Source of the DNA: JACRDG01 sp963760985
Lineage (GTDB): Bacteria; Desulfobacterota; Desulfomonilia; Desulfomonilales; Desulfomonilaceae
Assembly: GCA_963760985.1 (NCBI GenBank)
Contig: CAVXFM010000017.1
Location: forward strand, 1 to 64,000
Reading direction: 5' to 3'
DNA length: 64,000 nt
This document shows, one piece after another, positions 53,583 through 63,646 of the stretch. The translations under genes and the position numbers were made by a program. The notes beneath the pieces were generated by a model, which saw nothing but the letters and a program-made list of their open reading frames with translations, was not told where the DNA came from and ran no database searches. Position 1 is the first letter of the stretch. The number at the start of each line of letters is the position of its first letter.

Positions 53583-54797
53583 GTGAAACGCACACACGTG
53601 GAAAAAATTGTTCTGGCCTATTCCGGAGGTCTCGATACTTCCGCGATACTTCGGTGGCTCATTGACGAATACCAGTGCCCTGTGGTGGCATTCGCAGCGG
53701 ACATCGGGCAAGGAGAAGAACTCCTGCCGCTCAACGAAAAAGCCAAGGCTACGGGCGCGGAATCGATCCATATCGTGGATCTTCGCGAAGAGTTTGTCCG
53801 CGACTTTGTCTTCCCCATGTTACGTGCCAACGCGGTGTACGAGGGAACGTACCTACTCGGCACCTCTATCGCGCGGCCCTGCATCGCCAAAGCCCAGATG
53901 GAGCTGGCTGCGGCAGTGGGCGCAGATGCGGTGAGTCATGGCGCGACAGGCAAGGGTAACGACCAGGTCAGATTCGAATTGACGTACTATGCGATCAATC
54001 CCGACATCGTGGTGATTGCTCCCTGGCGGGTCTGGAACATGCGTTCACGTTCGGACCTGATTGCGTACTCCCGCGACAAGGGCATCCCGGTCACGTCCAC
54101 GGCAGAGAAACCGTACAGTATGGATCGGAACCTGCTGCACCTAAGCTTTGAGGGCGGGATACTCGAAGATCCGTGGGCCGAACCTCCCGCGGACATGTTC
54201 CTCCTCACCATTGATCCTCGAAAAGCCCCGGACACCCCCGAAGAGGTTGTCCTCTCTTTTGAGGCAGGCGACCCTGTGGCGATCAACGGGACGCGCATGT
54301 CTCCTGCTGAACTCCTTGGCCGCCTGAATACCATGGCCGGCGCGCACGGTGTCGGTCGGGTGGACATGGTGGAAAACCGGTACGTGGGCATGAAAAGCCG
54401 TGGCGTGTACGAGACTCCAGGCGGAACCGTCATCCATGCGGCAAGGCGCGCGATGGAATCCATCACTCTTGACCGGGAGGTGATGCGCCTCAAGGATGAT
54501 TGGACTCCTCGGTATGCGACTCTGGTGTACAACGGGTACTGGTTCTCTCCGGAACGTCGCATGCTTCAAGCCGCAATCGACGACGCAGCAGCCGCGGTCT
54601 GTGGAGATGTGAGGCTCAAACTCTACAAAGGAAGTGTGGTGATCACCGGTCGCCGGTCCGATCGCTCGCTTTACGACGACCGGTACGCTACCTTCGAAGC
54701 GGATGACGTATACGCTCAAGCCGACGCGGAGGGCTTTATCAAACTGAACTCCCTCCGTTTGAGGATTCGCGCACTCCTGGCAAAGCGCACGAAGTGA
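53583..54797 (+). CDS. argG: Argininosuccinate synthase
   Basis: The GTG at 53583 with GGGAGG four bases upstream is chosen. The P-loop of the PP-type ATPase is VLAYSGGLDTSAILRWL; GTSIARPCIAKAQMELA, SHGATGKGNDQVRFEL and PYSMDRNLLHLSFEGG follow. The length (404 residues) is normal. It joins citrulline and aspartate using ATP. Confidence 0.93.
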   Translation: MKRTHVEKIVLAYSGGLDTSAILRWLIDEYQCPVVAFAADIGQGEELLPLNEKAKATGAESIHIVDLREEFVRDFVFPMLRANAVYEGTYLLGTSIARPCIAKAQMELAAAVGADAVSHGATGKGNDQVRFELTYYAINPDIVVIAPWRVWNMRSRSDLIAYSRDKGIPVTSTAEKPYSMDRNLLHLSFEGGILEDPWAEPPADMFLLTIDPRKAPDTPEEVVLSFEAGDPVAINGTRMSPAELLGRLNTMAGAHGVGRVDMVENRYVGMKSRGVYETPGGTVIHAARRAMESITLDREVMRLKDDWTPRYATLVYNGYWFSPERRMLQAAIDDAAAAVCGDVRLKLYKGSVVITGRRSDRSLYDDRYATFEADDVYAQADAEGFIKLNSLRLRIRALLAKRTK

Positions 54798-54875
54798 CGT
54801 GAGGAACGAGAGGCATCTGGTGGAAAGGTGCAGCGAGAAGGGATGCAGGTACTGGCCAATGACCTGGAGGAATCC

Positions 54876-56315
54876 ATGACCGAACGACCGAAGAAGAAAG
54901 CTCAGCCAGCTTCCCGCGAATCTGCCGGAGTGCGTAAAGGACGCTTTCAGTCAGGCATGGATCCGCTCTTTGCTGCGTTCAACGCGTCTATCTCGTTCGA
55001 TAAGAGGCTCTCAGCGGAAGACGTGCGCGGAAGTGTGGCGCATGTCCGCATGCTCGGGCGTCAAGGCATCATTTCCGCGGAGGATGCGCGTGTCATCGAA
55101 GAAGGTCTCCGCGTGGTGCTGTCCGACCTGGAACAGGGGCGATTTGCCTTCCGCGAAGAGCTGGAAGACGTCCACATCAACATAGAGGACGCGCTCAAGG
55201 CCAGGATCGGAGAAGCCGCAGGAAGACTGCATACCGCGAGGAGTCGTAACGATCAGGTGGCTCTTGACCTGAGGTTGTACCTGCGGGAGCAGATCACGCT
55301 GCTCATGGCTGACATTCTGGCCCTGGCCGGCGCGGTGACTGACAAGAGCGAGAGAGCGATCGATCTCGTCATGCCAGGGTATACGCATCTCCAGAGGGCT
55401 CAGCCGGTGCGTCTGTCGCATCATCTCATGGCATATTTTCACATGTTCCGTAGGGATTGGCAGCGGCTCGCGGATGCGAGATCCCGCATGGACGAGATGC
55501 CCCTGGGGGCCGCAGCCCTTGCAGGCACCACGTTTCCGATCGATCGAGAGAGTGTGGCAGCGGAATTGGAGTTTTCCCGTCCGAGCGCGAACTCCATGGA
55601 TGCGGTTTCAGATAGGGATTTTGCCGCGGAGTTCCTTTTCAACTCGTCCATGGTCATGATGCACCTGTCGCGGCTCTCCGAAGAGCTTGTCGTATGGTCA
55701 ACGCAAGAATTCGGGTTTTGCTCGTTGCCGGACGAATTTTGTTCCGGATCCAGCATCATGCCGCAGAAAAAGAATCCGGACGCGTGCGAGCTTATCCGCG
55801 GAAAGACCGGACGCGTGTATGGAGATCTCATCGCGTTGCTTACCACGTTGAAGGCACTGCCGCTCACGTACAACAAAGATCTCCAGGAAGACAAGGAACC
55901 GGTATTCGACGCAGTGGATACGGTGAGGACGTCGGTGCGGATCATGAGCGGCCTCATTCCGGGCATTCAATTCCATGGCGACGTGATGCGGGCAGCCGCG
56001 TCGGACCCCACGCTTGCTGCGACCGACATCGCGGACCGACTGGTTCGGCAGGGACTCCCGTTCAGGGAAGCTCATGCCAGGACAGGGGCAATGATGAGGC
56101 CGGACGCACTGCATGCAGGGGAAGGTTCGGCCTTGGCATCAATACCCAGCCCGGAAGAAATGGTGGAGGCGCGAAACCACACGGGAGGCACGTCCCGAGA
56201 CCGCGTCATGGACCAGATCCGCGACGCGAAATCATTCCTCAGACAGAGCACGCAGGCCACCGCTCCTCCTGGCCGCAAGGGAGCGAAAAGAGGAAGGATT
56301 GAGGAGAACAGTTAA
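54876..56315 (+). CDS. argH: Argininosuccinate lyase
   Basis: The ATG at 54876 has GGAGG five bases upstream. The protein has HTARSRNDQVALDLRLYLR, YTHLQRAQPVRLSHHLMAY, and the fumarase-superfamily signature GSSIMPQKKNPD with the catalytic Ser. It is about 479 residues, with a basic 25-residue C-terminal extension (RQSTQATAPPGRKGAKRGR) beyond the usual end. It splits argininosuccinate into arginine and fumarate. Its last codons overlap the next gene by 17 bases. Confidence 0.92.
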   Translation: MTERPKKKAQPASRESAGVRKGRFQSGMDPLFAAFNASISFDKRLSAEDVRGSVAHVRMLGRQGIISAEDARVIEEGLRVVLSDLEQGRFAFREELEDVHINIEDALKARIGEAAGRLHTARSRNDQVALDLRLYLREQITLLMADILALAGAVTDKSERAIDLVMPGYTHLQRAQPVRLSHHLMAYFHMFRRDWQRLADARSRMDEMPLGAAALAGTTFPIDRESVAAELEFSRPSANSMDAVSDRDFAAEFLFNSSMVMMHLSRLSEELVVWSTQEFGFCSLPDEFCSGSSIMPQKKNPDACELIRGKTGRVYGDLIALLTTLKALPLTYNKDLQEDKEPVFDAVDTVRTSVRIMSGLIPGIQFHGDVMRAAASDPTLAATDIADRLVRQGLPFREAHARTGAMMRPDALHAGEGSALASIPSPEEMVEARNHTGGTSRDRVMDQIRDAKSFLRQSTQATAPPGRKGAKRGRIEENS

Positions 56316-57342
56316 TGGAATTCTGCTGGTGATCATTTCCCTGGCCCTTGCCGGATGCGGGTTCAAGACCACCCCGCGTCCTGCCGCGGCAACAGTACCG
56401 GGGGATATCGCTCTTGTGGAAGCCCATGCCTTTCCGAACCACGTGATCCTCAAGTGGGAAGCTCCGCTGTCCAACGTGGACGGCTCGTTAATCAAGGATA
56501 TCTCCGGCTTCAAGGTGTACCGGTCGGAACAAAGAGTCGGCGAAGAGTGCGAGAACTGTCAAGAAAACAGGAAACTCTATGCAAACGTCGATCTTGAGAA
56601 GCCCACGAATGCCGTGGTCAACGGAAGAGATGTCACCTATACCGACAAAGATGTGTCACCGGGAAATGTGTACGTGTATTCTGTCTCGACCTACAACCTC
56701 AAAGGCCGGGAAGGTGCCCAGAGCCCTGAGGTAACGGTTCCGCTTGACGACTTTCCTCCTCCCCCAGAGGGGCTGAGGGCTCATTCCGAAGACGACGGGG
56801 TGGTCCTCGACTGGGATGTCCCTCCGCGTCCCGCCGGCATCAGGAGTTATCGCATTTACCGTGGCGAGTCCGGCAAACTCGACGAAATGCGGCAGATAGG
56901 CGCAACTAAATGGGCCGAGACCACTTTCAAAGACAAGGAAGCGGAAAAGGACAAGGTCTATTATTATCGAGTGCGATCCCTCAAAATGAATCGCGGGATA
57001 CCCTATGAATCCGGGCCATCCGAGCCCGTGAGGATCAGGGTGGCTTCTGCTCGTGTGCCATCGCCGGAAAACGTGAACACAGCCCCCGGCCGCGACGGAA
57101 TTCGCGTGTATTGGGATCCGGTAAAGCTTCCCTCAGGAGACACGCGGTATAATGTGTATCGGTCCGAGTCCGGCACCATGTTCCTCAAGGCCAACACCGA
57201 GCCCTTGACCAATCCATGGTTCATCGATAAGGAGGTGAAACGTGGGAAGACATATCGGTACGCGGTAACGTGCTTTCCTGCGACGAAGCCTGACGAAGAA
57301 TCGAGTAGGACCGCGTCTGAGGCTCTGGAATTCAAACCCTGA
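56299..57342 (+). CDS. Fibronectin type III-like lipoprotein between argH and lysA
   Basis: A TTG at 56299 behind GAGGAAGG is the best start; it gives a lipoprotein signal GILLVIISLALAGC with the lipobox Cys. The mature part contains three fibronectin type III-like domains: VILKWEAPLSN...DISGFKVYRSE, GVVLDWDVPPRPAGIRSYRIYRGE (in two parts), and GIRVYWDPVKLP...RYNVYRSESGT. The VYRSE and YRYAV strand motifs repeat three times. It is anchored in the periplasm or outer membrane. The position directly before lysA recalls the small lipoprotein before lysA in other Gram-negatives, but this one is far larger; its role is unknown. Confidence 0.7.
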   Translation: MRRTVNGILLVIISLALAGCGFKTTPRPAAATVPGDIALVEAHAFPNHVILKWEAPLSNVDGSLIKDISGFKVYRSEQRVGEECENCQENRKLYANVDLEKPTNAVVNGRDVTYTDKDVSPGNVYVYSVSTYNLKGREGAQSPEVTVPLDDFPPPPEGLRAHSEDDGVVLDWDVPPRPAGIRSYRIYRGESGKLDEMRQIGATKWAETTFKDKEAEKDKVYYYRVRSLKMNRGIPYESGPSEPVRIRVASARVPSPENVNTAPGRDGIRVYWDPVKLPSGDTRYNVYRSESGTMFLKANTEPLTNPWFIDKEVKRGKTYRYAVTCFPATKPDEESSRTASEALEFKP

Positions 57343-57354
57343 CCAGGAAGATCT

Positions 57355-58636
57355 ATGCATCGATTTCATTATGTACACGACGAACTGTATTGCGAAGACG
57401 TGCCTGTGCAACGCATATGCGAGCAAGTGGGAACCCCCGTGTTCATCTATAGCCGGGCCACTTTGGAAAGGCATTTCAAGGTTTTTGAGGAACCTTTTGC
57501 TTCGATCGACCATCTCATCTGTTACTCCATGAAGGCTTGTTCGAATCTGGCAGTGCTCAGGATTTTCGGCAGCCTAGGCGGAGGACTCGATATAGTCTCC
57601 GGTGGAGAACTCTACCGCGGACTGCAAGCAGGCGTGCCTGCCTCCCGGATCGTCTATTCGGGGGTCGGCAAGAAACCGTCGGAAATCGACGAAGCTTTGG
57701 CTGCGGATATTCTGATGTTCAACGTGGAGTCCGCAGAGGAGCTGACCATGCTCGACCAGCGAGCCCGGGCTGTGGGAAAACGCGCGCGTATGGCTTTAAG
57801 AGTCAATCCTGACGTGGATCCGCGAACCCACCCGTACATTGCCACGGGACTCAAGAAGAGCAAGTTCGGGATTGATGTGAGCCAAGCGGTGGAATTATAT
57901 GTGCGGGCAAAAGAGATGAAAGGCCTTGAGACGGTCGGCTTGGATTGCCATATTGGTAGCCAGTTGACCGACCTGTCACCGTTTCTCGACGCAGTCGACC
58001 GGCTTAAGAAGCTGGTGCGGGATTTGGTGGACCGCGGCGTAAAAATACGCTACCTGGACATAGGCGGCGGGCTTGGCATTCCGTACCAGGACGAGCAACC
58101 GCCTGTTCCCGCGGAGTACGGAGCCGCAATTTTGGAAAAGGTGGCTGACATGAACGTGTCTCTCATTATGGAGCCGGGCCGGCTGTTGGTGGGAAACGCG
58201 GGCATTCTCGTGTCAAAGGTTCTGTATCAGAAACAAGGACCGACCAAGTATTTTGTCATCATGGACGCAGCCATGAATGACCTGATCCGGCCCAGTCTGT
58301 ACAAGGCCCATCACGCGGTGTGGCGGGTGGACAAGAGTACCGGTGATGGACCGCCACGCGCACCAATCGTGGCCGACCTGGTAGGCCCGGTGTGCGAGTC
58401 GGGAGACTTCCTTGCACAGGAACGTTCCCTGGACGCTGTTGAATCGGGAGACCTGCTGGCGTTCATGAGCGCTGGGAGCGTACGGGTTCACGATGTCGTC
58501 AAATTACAACTCTCGACCTCGGGCCGCGGAGGTACTGGTGGATGGAGACACATACTTCGTCGTTCGTGACAGGGAAACGTATGAAGATCTGATCCGCGGG
58601 GAGCGTATCCCGCCGCAAATACTGCAATCTCATTAG
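57355..58636 (+). CDS. lysA: Diaminopimelate decarboxylase, frameshifted at the C-terminus
   Basis: The N-terminal PLP barrel has YSMKACSNLAVLRIF (PLP Lys), GLDIVSGGELYRGL, LDCHIGSQLTDLSPF, LDIGGGLGIPY, and MEPGRLLVGNAGIL. The beta-domain has VGPVCESGDFLAQERSL. An extra G at 58474-58476 shifts the last 50 residues. Corrected, it reads MSAGAYGFTMSSNYNSRPRA and ends at 58636, matching the family's conserved end of the active site (YNSRPR). It makes lysine from meso-diaminopimelate. The frame as written stops early at 58569. Confidence 0.92.
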
Positions 58637-58647
58637 AGGAGGGCACA

Positions 58648-59520
58648 ATGTTTTCAGGAGCCTTTACCGCAATTGTAACGCCTTTCAAGGACGGCAAGGT
58701 CGACGAGGCGGCGTACAAGGAGTTGATCCGTTTCAATATCGAGGGGGGAGTCAGTGGAATCGTTCCGTGCGGCACCACTGGGGAGTCTCCCACACTGAGC
58801 CACGAGGAGCACAAGCGAGTCGTCGAGATTGCGGTGAAGGAAGTCGCGGGTCAGGTGAAAGTGATTGCCGGGTCCGGTTCCAACAGCACAGAGGAAGCTC
58901 TCGAGCTAACCCTTCACGCGAAAAGGGTAGGAGCGGATGCTTCCCTCCTGGTGTCTCCCTATTACAATAAGCCCACGCAGGAAGGTTTGTTCCGACATTT
59001 CAGCAAGGTGGCGGAGACCGCTGACATGCCGGTGGTTCTGTACAACATTCAGGGACGCACCGCGGTCAACATAGAGAACGCGACGGTAGCGCGCCTCTCG
59101 AAAGTCCCCAATATAGTAGGAGTGAAGGAAGCTTCGGGAAGTATCCTGCAGATGAGCGAAGTGATTCGGCTCTGCGGTGCTGATTTCGACGTGCTTTCCG
59201 GTGACGACCAGATGACATTTCCTCTGATGGCGCTTGGCGGAAAGGGCGTGATCTCTGTGGTCACGAACATCATTCCTGACAAGATGTCCTCGCTGGTGAG
59301 CAATATGTTGGCCGGCAAAGTTGACGAAGCGCGGCGGCAACACTTCGAGATCTTTGAACTGTGCCAGGCAATGTTCGTCGAGACAAATCCGGTCCCCGTG
59401 AAGGCGGCTTTGGCCCTTATGGGCAAGATCGAAATGGAATATAGACTTCCGTTGTGCGAACTCTCCGCTGCCAGCATGGAGAAACTCAAAACCGTTCTGG
59501 AAAGATACGGACTTATCTGA
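58648..59520 (+). CDS. dapA: 4-hydroxy-tetrahydrodipicolinate synthase
   Basis: This 290-residue protein has AIVTPFKDGKVD, VPCGTTGESPTLSHEEH, YYNKPTQEGLFRHF, the catalytic Tyr in VLYNIQGRTAVN, and the Schiff-base Lys in VGVKEASGSI. It condenses pyruvate and aspartate semialdehyde. It starts 11 bases after lysA and is followed at once by dapB, so the three are one operon. Confidence 0.93.
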   Translation: MFSGAFTAIVTPFKDGKVDEAAYKELIRFNIEGGVSGIVPCGTTGESPTLSHEEHKRVVEIAVKEVAGQVKVIAGSGSNSTEEALELTLHAKRVGADASLLVSPYYNKPTQEGLFRHFSKVAETADMPVVLYNIQGRTAVNIENATVARLSKVPNIVGVKEASGSILQMSEVIRLCGADFDVLSGDDQMTFPLMALGGKGVISVVTNIIPDKMSSLVSNMLAGKVDEARRQHFEIFELCQAMFVETNPVPVKAALALMGKIEMEYRLPLCELSAASMEKLKTVLERYGLI

Positions 59521-59533
59521 TAGGGAGTTGACG

Positions 59534-60334
59534 ATGAACATTGCTGTCAGCGGAGCCGCTGGCCGAATGGGAAAGCGGGTAATCGCGTTGGCTCACGAAA
59601 ATACCGAATGCACCATCTCCGGAGCGATGGAGTTCGCACAGAGTCCTCTTCTCGGAGTGGATGCGGGCGAAAATGCGGGGATCGGTCATCTCGATGTGCC
59701 CATTACTTCCGATGTGCATGAGATCCTGAAGCATTGCGACGTGCTCGTAGACTTCTCCACCCCTGCGGCTTCAGTGGCAAATTCAGAGGCTGCCGCGGCT
59801 GTGGGAAAGGCCATTGTAGTGGGCACGACCGGGTTTTCAGAAGAACAGAAGTCCGCACTGCTCGCCGCAGGGAGTCGCACCCGGTGTCTCGTGGCTCCTA
59901 ACATGAGCGTGGGGGTCAACCTGCTCTTCAAGGTAGTGGAAAGCGTAGCTCGGGCGCTCGGTCCTGAGTACGACGTGGAGATCGTGGAAGCGCACCACAG
60001 AATGAAAAAGGACGCACCCAGCGGCACAGCGGACAAGCTTGCCCAGCTCATTGCACACGCCCTCGGCCGGGACTTGAAGACCGCAGCGGTGTACGGTCGC
60101 CAGGGCCAAGTGGGAGAGCGCACGCCTCAGGAAATCGGAGTGATGGCCCTGAGAGGCGGTGACATCGTGGGGGAGCATACTGTCATGTTCATCACCGGTG
60201 GAGAGAGGATCGAGCTGATCCACAGGGCACACAGCAGAGACGCCTTGGCCAAAGGGGCCGTGAGGGCAGCGCTGTGGCTGGTTTCCCAGCCGAACGGGGT
60301 CTATGACATGCAGGATGTCCTGGGATTGAAGTGA
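59534..60334 (+). CDS. dapB: 4-hydroxy-tetrahydrodipicolinate reductase
   Basis: The ATG at 59534 follows GGGAG. The nucleotide-binding loop is VSGAAGRMGKRVI; VDFSTPAASVANSEAA, VVGTTGFS, APNMSVGVNLLF and the catalytic EAHHRMKKDAPSGTA follow, with GEHTVMFITGGERIEL near the end. The length (266 residues) is normal. It reduces the product of DapA with NAD(P)H. Confidence 0.93.
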   Translation: MNIAVSGAAGRMGKRVIALAHENTECTISGAMEFAQSPLLGVDAGENAGIGHLDVPITSDVHEILKHCDVLVDFSTPAASVANSEAAAAVGKAIVVGTTGFSEEQKSALLAAGSRTRCLVAPNMSVGVNLLFKVVESVARALGPEYDVEIVEAHHRMKKDAPSGTADKLAQLIAHALGRDLKTAAVYGRQGQVGERTPQEIGVMALRGGDIVGEHTVMFITGGERIELIHRAHSRDALAKGAVRAALWLVSQPNGVYDMQDVLGLK

Positions 60335-60339
60335 AGCCA

Positions 60340-61086
60340 ATGAAACTTATACGATTTGAAGTCGATGGTGAAGTGTTCACGGGCAGTGTGGAGGGCGACA
60401 TGATTCGCCCGTCACACTGCCGGGTGCTTCCGCGCGCCTTTTCGCTTGAGCAAATACGCCTGCTCTCGCCCTGCGTTCCGAGTAAGGTGGTTGCCATAGG
60501 GTTGAACTATCGGGACCACACGGAAGAGCTGGGATTGGCCCTGCCTGAGGAACCGTTGCTGTTCCTCAAGCCGTCAACCAGCGTTATGGGGCCGAAAGAC
60601 CGAATCGTACTCCCCAGGCAAAGTGCGCGAGTGGATTTTGAGGCTGAACTGGCAATTGTGATCGGGAAAGCGGCCAAGAACGTTGCCCGGATGAATGCAA
60701 AGGATTACATCCTTGGTTATACGTGCCTCAATGACGTGACCGCGCGGGACCTGCAATCCAAGGATGGTCAGTGGACCAGAGCCAAGGGATTCGACACCTT
60801 CTGCCCGATAGGTCCGTGGATAGAAACCGAGGTTGATGCGTCGGATCTCCTCATAGAGCTGTACCTCAATGGTGAGAGAAAACAGCGGTCTCGCACCTCG
60901 AATCTCATTTTTTCTCCTTTCGAGTTGGTGGAATTCGTTTCCTCGGTCATGACCCTTCTGCCCGGGGACGTCATAGCCACCGGAACCACGTCGGGCATAG
61001 GCCCCATGCAGGAAGGAGACACGGTAGAGGTGCGGGTCGAGGGCATTGGTTCCCTGGTAAATATCGTGGCGAGCCGAGTGGAATGA
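60340..61086 (+). CDS. Fumarylacetoacetate hydrolase (FAH) family protein
   Basis: This 248-residue protein starts at the ATG at 60340, six bases after dapB. It has a short N-terminal domain (LIRFEVDGEVFTGSV) and the FAH catalytic domain: AIGLNYRDHTEELG, FLKPSTSVMGPKD, the metal-binding VDFEAELAIVIG (Glu, Glu), NDVTARDLQSKDGQW, and GTTSGIGPMQEGDTVEV. The family includes fumarylacetoacetases, acylpyruvases and 2-oxo-hept-3-ene-dioate hydratases. Which reaction occurs cannot be read from the motifs. Its stop overlaps the folK start by four bases. Confidence 0.8.
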   Translation: MKLIRFEVDGEVFTGSVEGDMIRPSHCRVLPRAFSLEQIRLLSPCVPSKVVAIGLNYRDHTEELGLALPEEPLLFLKPSTSVMGPKDRIVLPRQSARVDFEAELAIVIGKAAKNVARMNAKDYILGYTCLNDVTARDLQSKDGQWTRAKGFDTFCPIGPWIETEVDASDLLIELYLNGERKQRSRTSNLIFSPFELVEFVSSVMTLLPGDVIATGTTSGIGPMQEGDTVEVRVEGIGSLVNIVASRVE

Positions 61087-61586
61087 CCGTTGCCGCGTAC
61101 ATAGGGTTTGGAGCGAATTTGGGTGACAGAGCAGGCACGTTCCGCACCGCGTCGCAAGCCCTTGCAGCAGCTCCGGGAATCGTGGTCAAGGAGCTATCCC
61201 GGCTCTACGAAACGGAGCCTGTGGGGCTCACTGATGATGGCTCCGCGTTCCTTAACGCGGTGATTGCAGTGGAGACCGAGTTGTCTCCAAGGGATTTGAT
61301 GAGTGCCATGCACAAGATCGAATTGGATCTGGGCAAAGATCCAGCCCACCGGAGCGACAGGTCCCGATACATTGACCTGGATTTGCTCCTGTACGGGGAA
61401 CAGGCGATTCAAGAGGATGGCATGCTCGTCCCCCATCCGAGGATGCACGCGAGAGCCTTTGTCTTGTTGCCTCTGGCCGAGGTGGCGCCCGATGCGGCGG
61501 TCCCGTTTCTTGGTGGCTCTGTCCGGGATCTTCTGCACAACCTGACCGAGAAAGATCTGAAAGGAGTGCGACCGTTCGAGGCCTGA
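61083..61586 (+). CDS. folK: 2-amino-4-hydroxy-6-hydroxymethyldihydropteridine pyrophosphokinase
   Basis: This 167-residue protein has AYIGFGANLGDRAGTF, VKELSRLYETEPVG, FLNAVIAVETEL, the Mg-binding YIDLDLLLYG, and VPHPRMHARAFVLLPLAEV. It transfers pyrophosphate to hydroxymethyldihydropterin in folate synthesis. The four-base overlap with the FAH-family gene shows translational coupling. The 150 bases after it have no gene. Confidence 0.9.
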   Translation: MTVAAYIGFGANLGDRAGTFRTASQALAAAPGIVVKELSRLYETEPVGLTDDGSAFLNAVIAVETELSPRDLMSAMHKIELDLGKDPAHRSDRSRYIDLDLLLYGEQAIQEDGMLVPHPRMHARAFVLLPLAEVAPDAAVPFLGGSVRDLLHNLTEKDLKGVRPFEA

Positions 61587-61734
61587 TACCCATGGCGCTC
61601 TGATGAGCAAGGACGTGCGGAACCATGCTTCCTGAACGGAAAGGTGACGTCCTTGCGTTGCTCGGAGTGAAAGGATGTCATTCCGGTAAGTTACTTGAAA
61701 GAAACGCACATGGGTACGAGCGGCCCGAGAGACC

Positions 61735-62004
61735 ATGGGACTTATACGATTGATTCTTTTTGGGCTACTGTGCTACGTGGGATTCAAGTTTATCTCCCGG
61801 GTGATTCGGCTTGTCGGATCATCGCGTACGGAGCGACGGGTCGACGCACCACAGCACGGATCTGATGCCCGTGAGATGGTCAGGGATCCTGTGTGCGGAA
61901 TTTACATCTCCACGCGAGATGCGGTAAGTCTGAACCGGAGAGGCGGTACGGTTTACTTCTGCTCTGATGAGTGCCGGCGCCGGTACATCGAAAGCAATGG
62001 GTGA
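61735..62004 (+). CDS. Small membrane protein with YHS-like metal-binding domain
   Basis: This 89-residue protein has one N-terminal membrane helix (GLIRLILFGLLCYVGFKFIS) followed by a TRASH/YHS-like zinc-finger: VRDPVCGIYISTRDAVSLN and TVYFCSDECRRRYIES. The three Cys are arranged as in other members. It resembles the PP0621 type of short membrane YHS proteins. It overlaps the start of the kinase gene by eight bases. A role in metal sensing or handling is possible. Confidence 0.7.
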   Translation: MGLIRLILFGLLCYVGFKFISRVIRLVGSSRTERRVDAPQHGSDAREMVRDPVCGIYISTRDAVSLNRRGGTVYFCSDECRRRYIESNG

Positions 62005-63545
62005 TTCCGTGAAGAGCTCACACGTCAGGAACACCAAAATTCTCATAGCTGAGGACTCCGAAATCCTGAACAACATGATGAAGGACTTCTTTGAGGAGAA
62101 CGGATTCGATGTGGTTCAGGCTTTCGACGGACTCGAGTGTAAGAGCGTTTTTCTGAAAGAGTATCCTGACGTGGCATTCCTTGACGTGCAGATGCCCAAA
62201 CTTGATGGTATCGAGGCACTAAGATTCATCAAGGAGAAGGCACCTCGCACCATCGTGGTGGTAATGACCGCGTGGGGGAACGATCAGACTGCGGTCAAGG
62301 CCATGAAGTTCAGGGCGGATGAATATTTGAACAAGCCCTTCAGCATGCGGGACATATTGGGGCTTACCCAGAAACCTCCTCGAGAAGCGCCGGGTCAATG
62401 ACGAGAATGTCCGCCTGAAACATGAGGTCAGTCGCTGGGAAAGATATCTCGCTCACCTGACGACCATCATCAACGAAGCGCTTGTCACCACGGACTCCCA
62501 GGGGAGAATCGAGTTCATCAACCGCGCGGCTGAGGACCTGTGGGGCTACTCTCTCGAAGAGCTCAAGGACAAGGACATCCACTTTCTTGTTCGAGGCGAA
62601 GCCCGCACGCTGCTCTATCGAGACCTGGTCAAGGACACGATCCGGAAGAAACGGCTGGAAGGGGAATTCCATTTTCGGAAAAAGGACAACCGCACGTTTC
62701 CGGGATACCTCTCTTCATCGGTAATCGTCGAGAATAACCGTGTCCGGGGCATCGTAGTCGTGGTGGCGGACCTGACAAGGCTCCACGCGGTGGAGAGAAG
62801 GCTGAAGCAATCGGAAAAACTGGCCTCCCTCGGCAAGGTGGTGGAGGGAGTGGCACACGAAGTGCGAAACTGTCTCACTTCTCTCGGAGGATTCACGCGG
62901 CGTCTGCAGAACATTCTCTCTCACGATGCGACGTGTCACCAATATACCCAGATCATGCTGGATGACGTGTCACGGCTTGAAAGGATGGTGAGAGAGATTG
63001 AAGACTATGTCCGATTCTCGAAGTTCTACACGTTTCAGTTCCAGAGGATCCAGGTGCCCACAGTGATCCAGAAAGCACGCGAAAGGGCCCTGGAGCGTGT
63101 TGCCCCGGAGCGCACCAAGTCCGTGTCGGTGATGCTCAAGGCTGACCGGGATCTCAGCACAATCAGCGCGGATCCCGTTGCGCTCGAGGAGGCATTCTTC
63201 AATCTCATTGTGAACGCGTACGAAGCAATGCCGCATGGAGGGAAACTCAAGATCATAGCGAAGAATATCAATTCTGCGGTTTCTGTTGCGTTTACCGACA
63301 CTGGTGTAGGCATACCGGATCAGGATCTCACGGAGATCTTCAATCCTTTTTTCACCACAAAAACCACTGGAGCGGGTATGGGCTTGAGCAAGGTATACCT
63401 CCTGGTGGAAGAGCACGGTGGTGCGGTCAACGTGCATTCCGAACGCGGAAAAGGCACGACCTTCGAAGTATTCTTGCCTACTGAGCGGCTTATGACCGGA
63501 TTGCATCCCTGGGAGGCTGCCACCCGGGGAGGGCCTCACCGATGA
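61997..63545 (+). CDS. Hybrid REC-PAS-histidine kinase, frameshifted
   Basis: The ATG at 61997 opens a receiver domain: ILIAEDSEILNNMM (acidic pair), VAFLDVQMPKLDGIEAL with the phosphoacceptor Asp, VVMTAWGNDQTAV and YLNKPF with the conserved Lys. An extra C in the CCC at 62367-62369 shifts the frame; corrected, LTRNLLEKRRVNDENVRLKH links it to a PAS domain (ALVTTDSQGRIEFINRAAED). The kinase core follows with H-box VEGVAHEVRNCLTSLGGF, N-box FNLIVNAYEAM, and G-boxes FTDTGVGIPDQDL and TTKTTGAGMGLS. The joined protein has about 516 residues, has no membrane segment, and is therefore a soluble intermediate of a phosphorelay. Confidence 0.8.
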
Positions 63546-63646
63546 GTCTTGAGCGTTGACAAGGCGTGTCCACTGCGATGTGTGAAGACGGTTTTCCGAG
63601 ACGCACCGTCTCTTACAGAAGGACATGCGCGTGAAAGGGGACAGCG

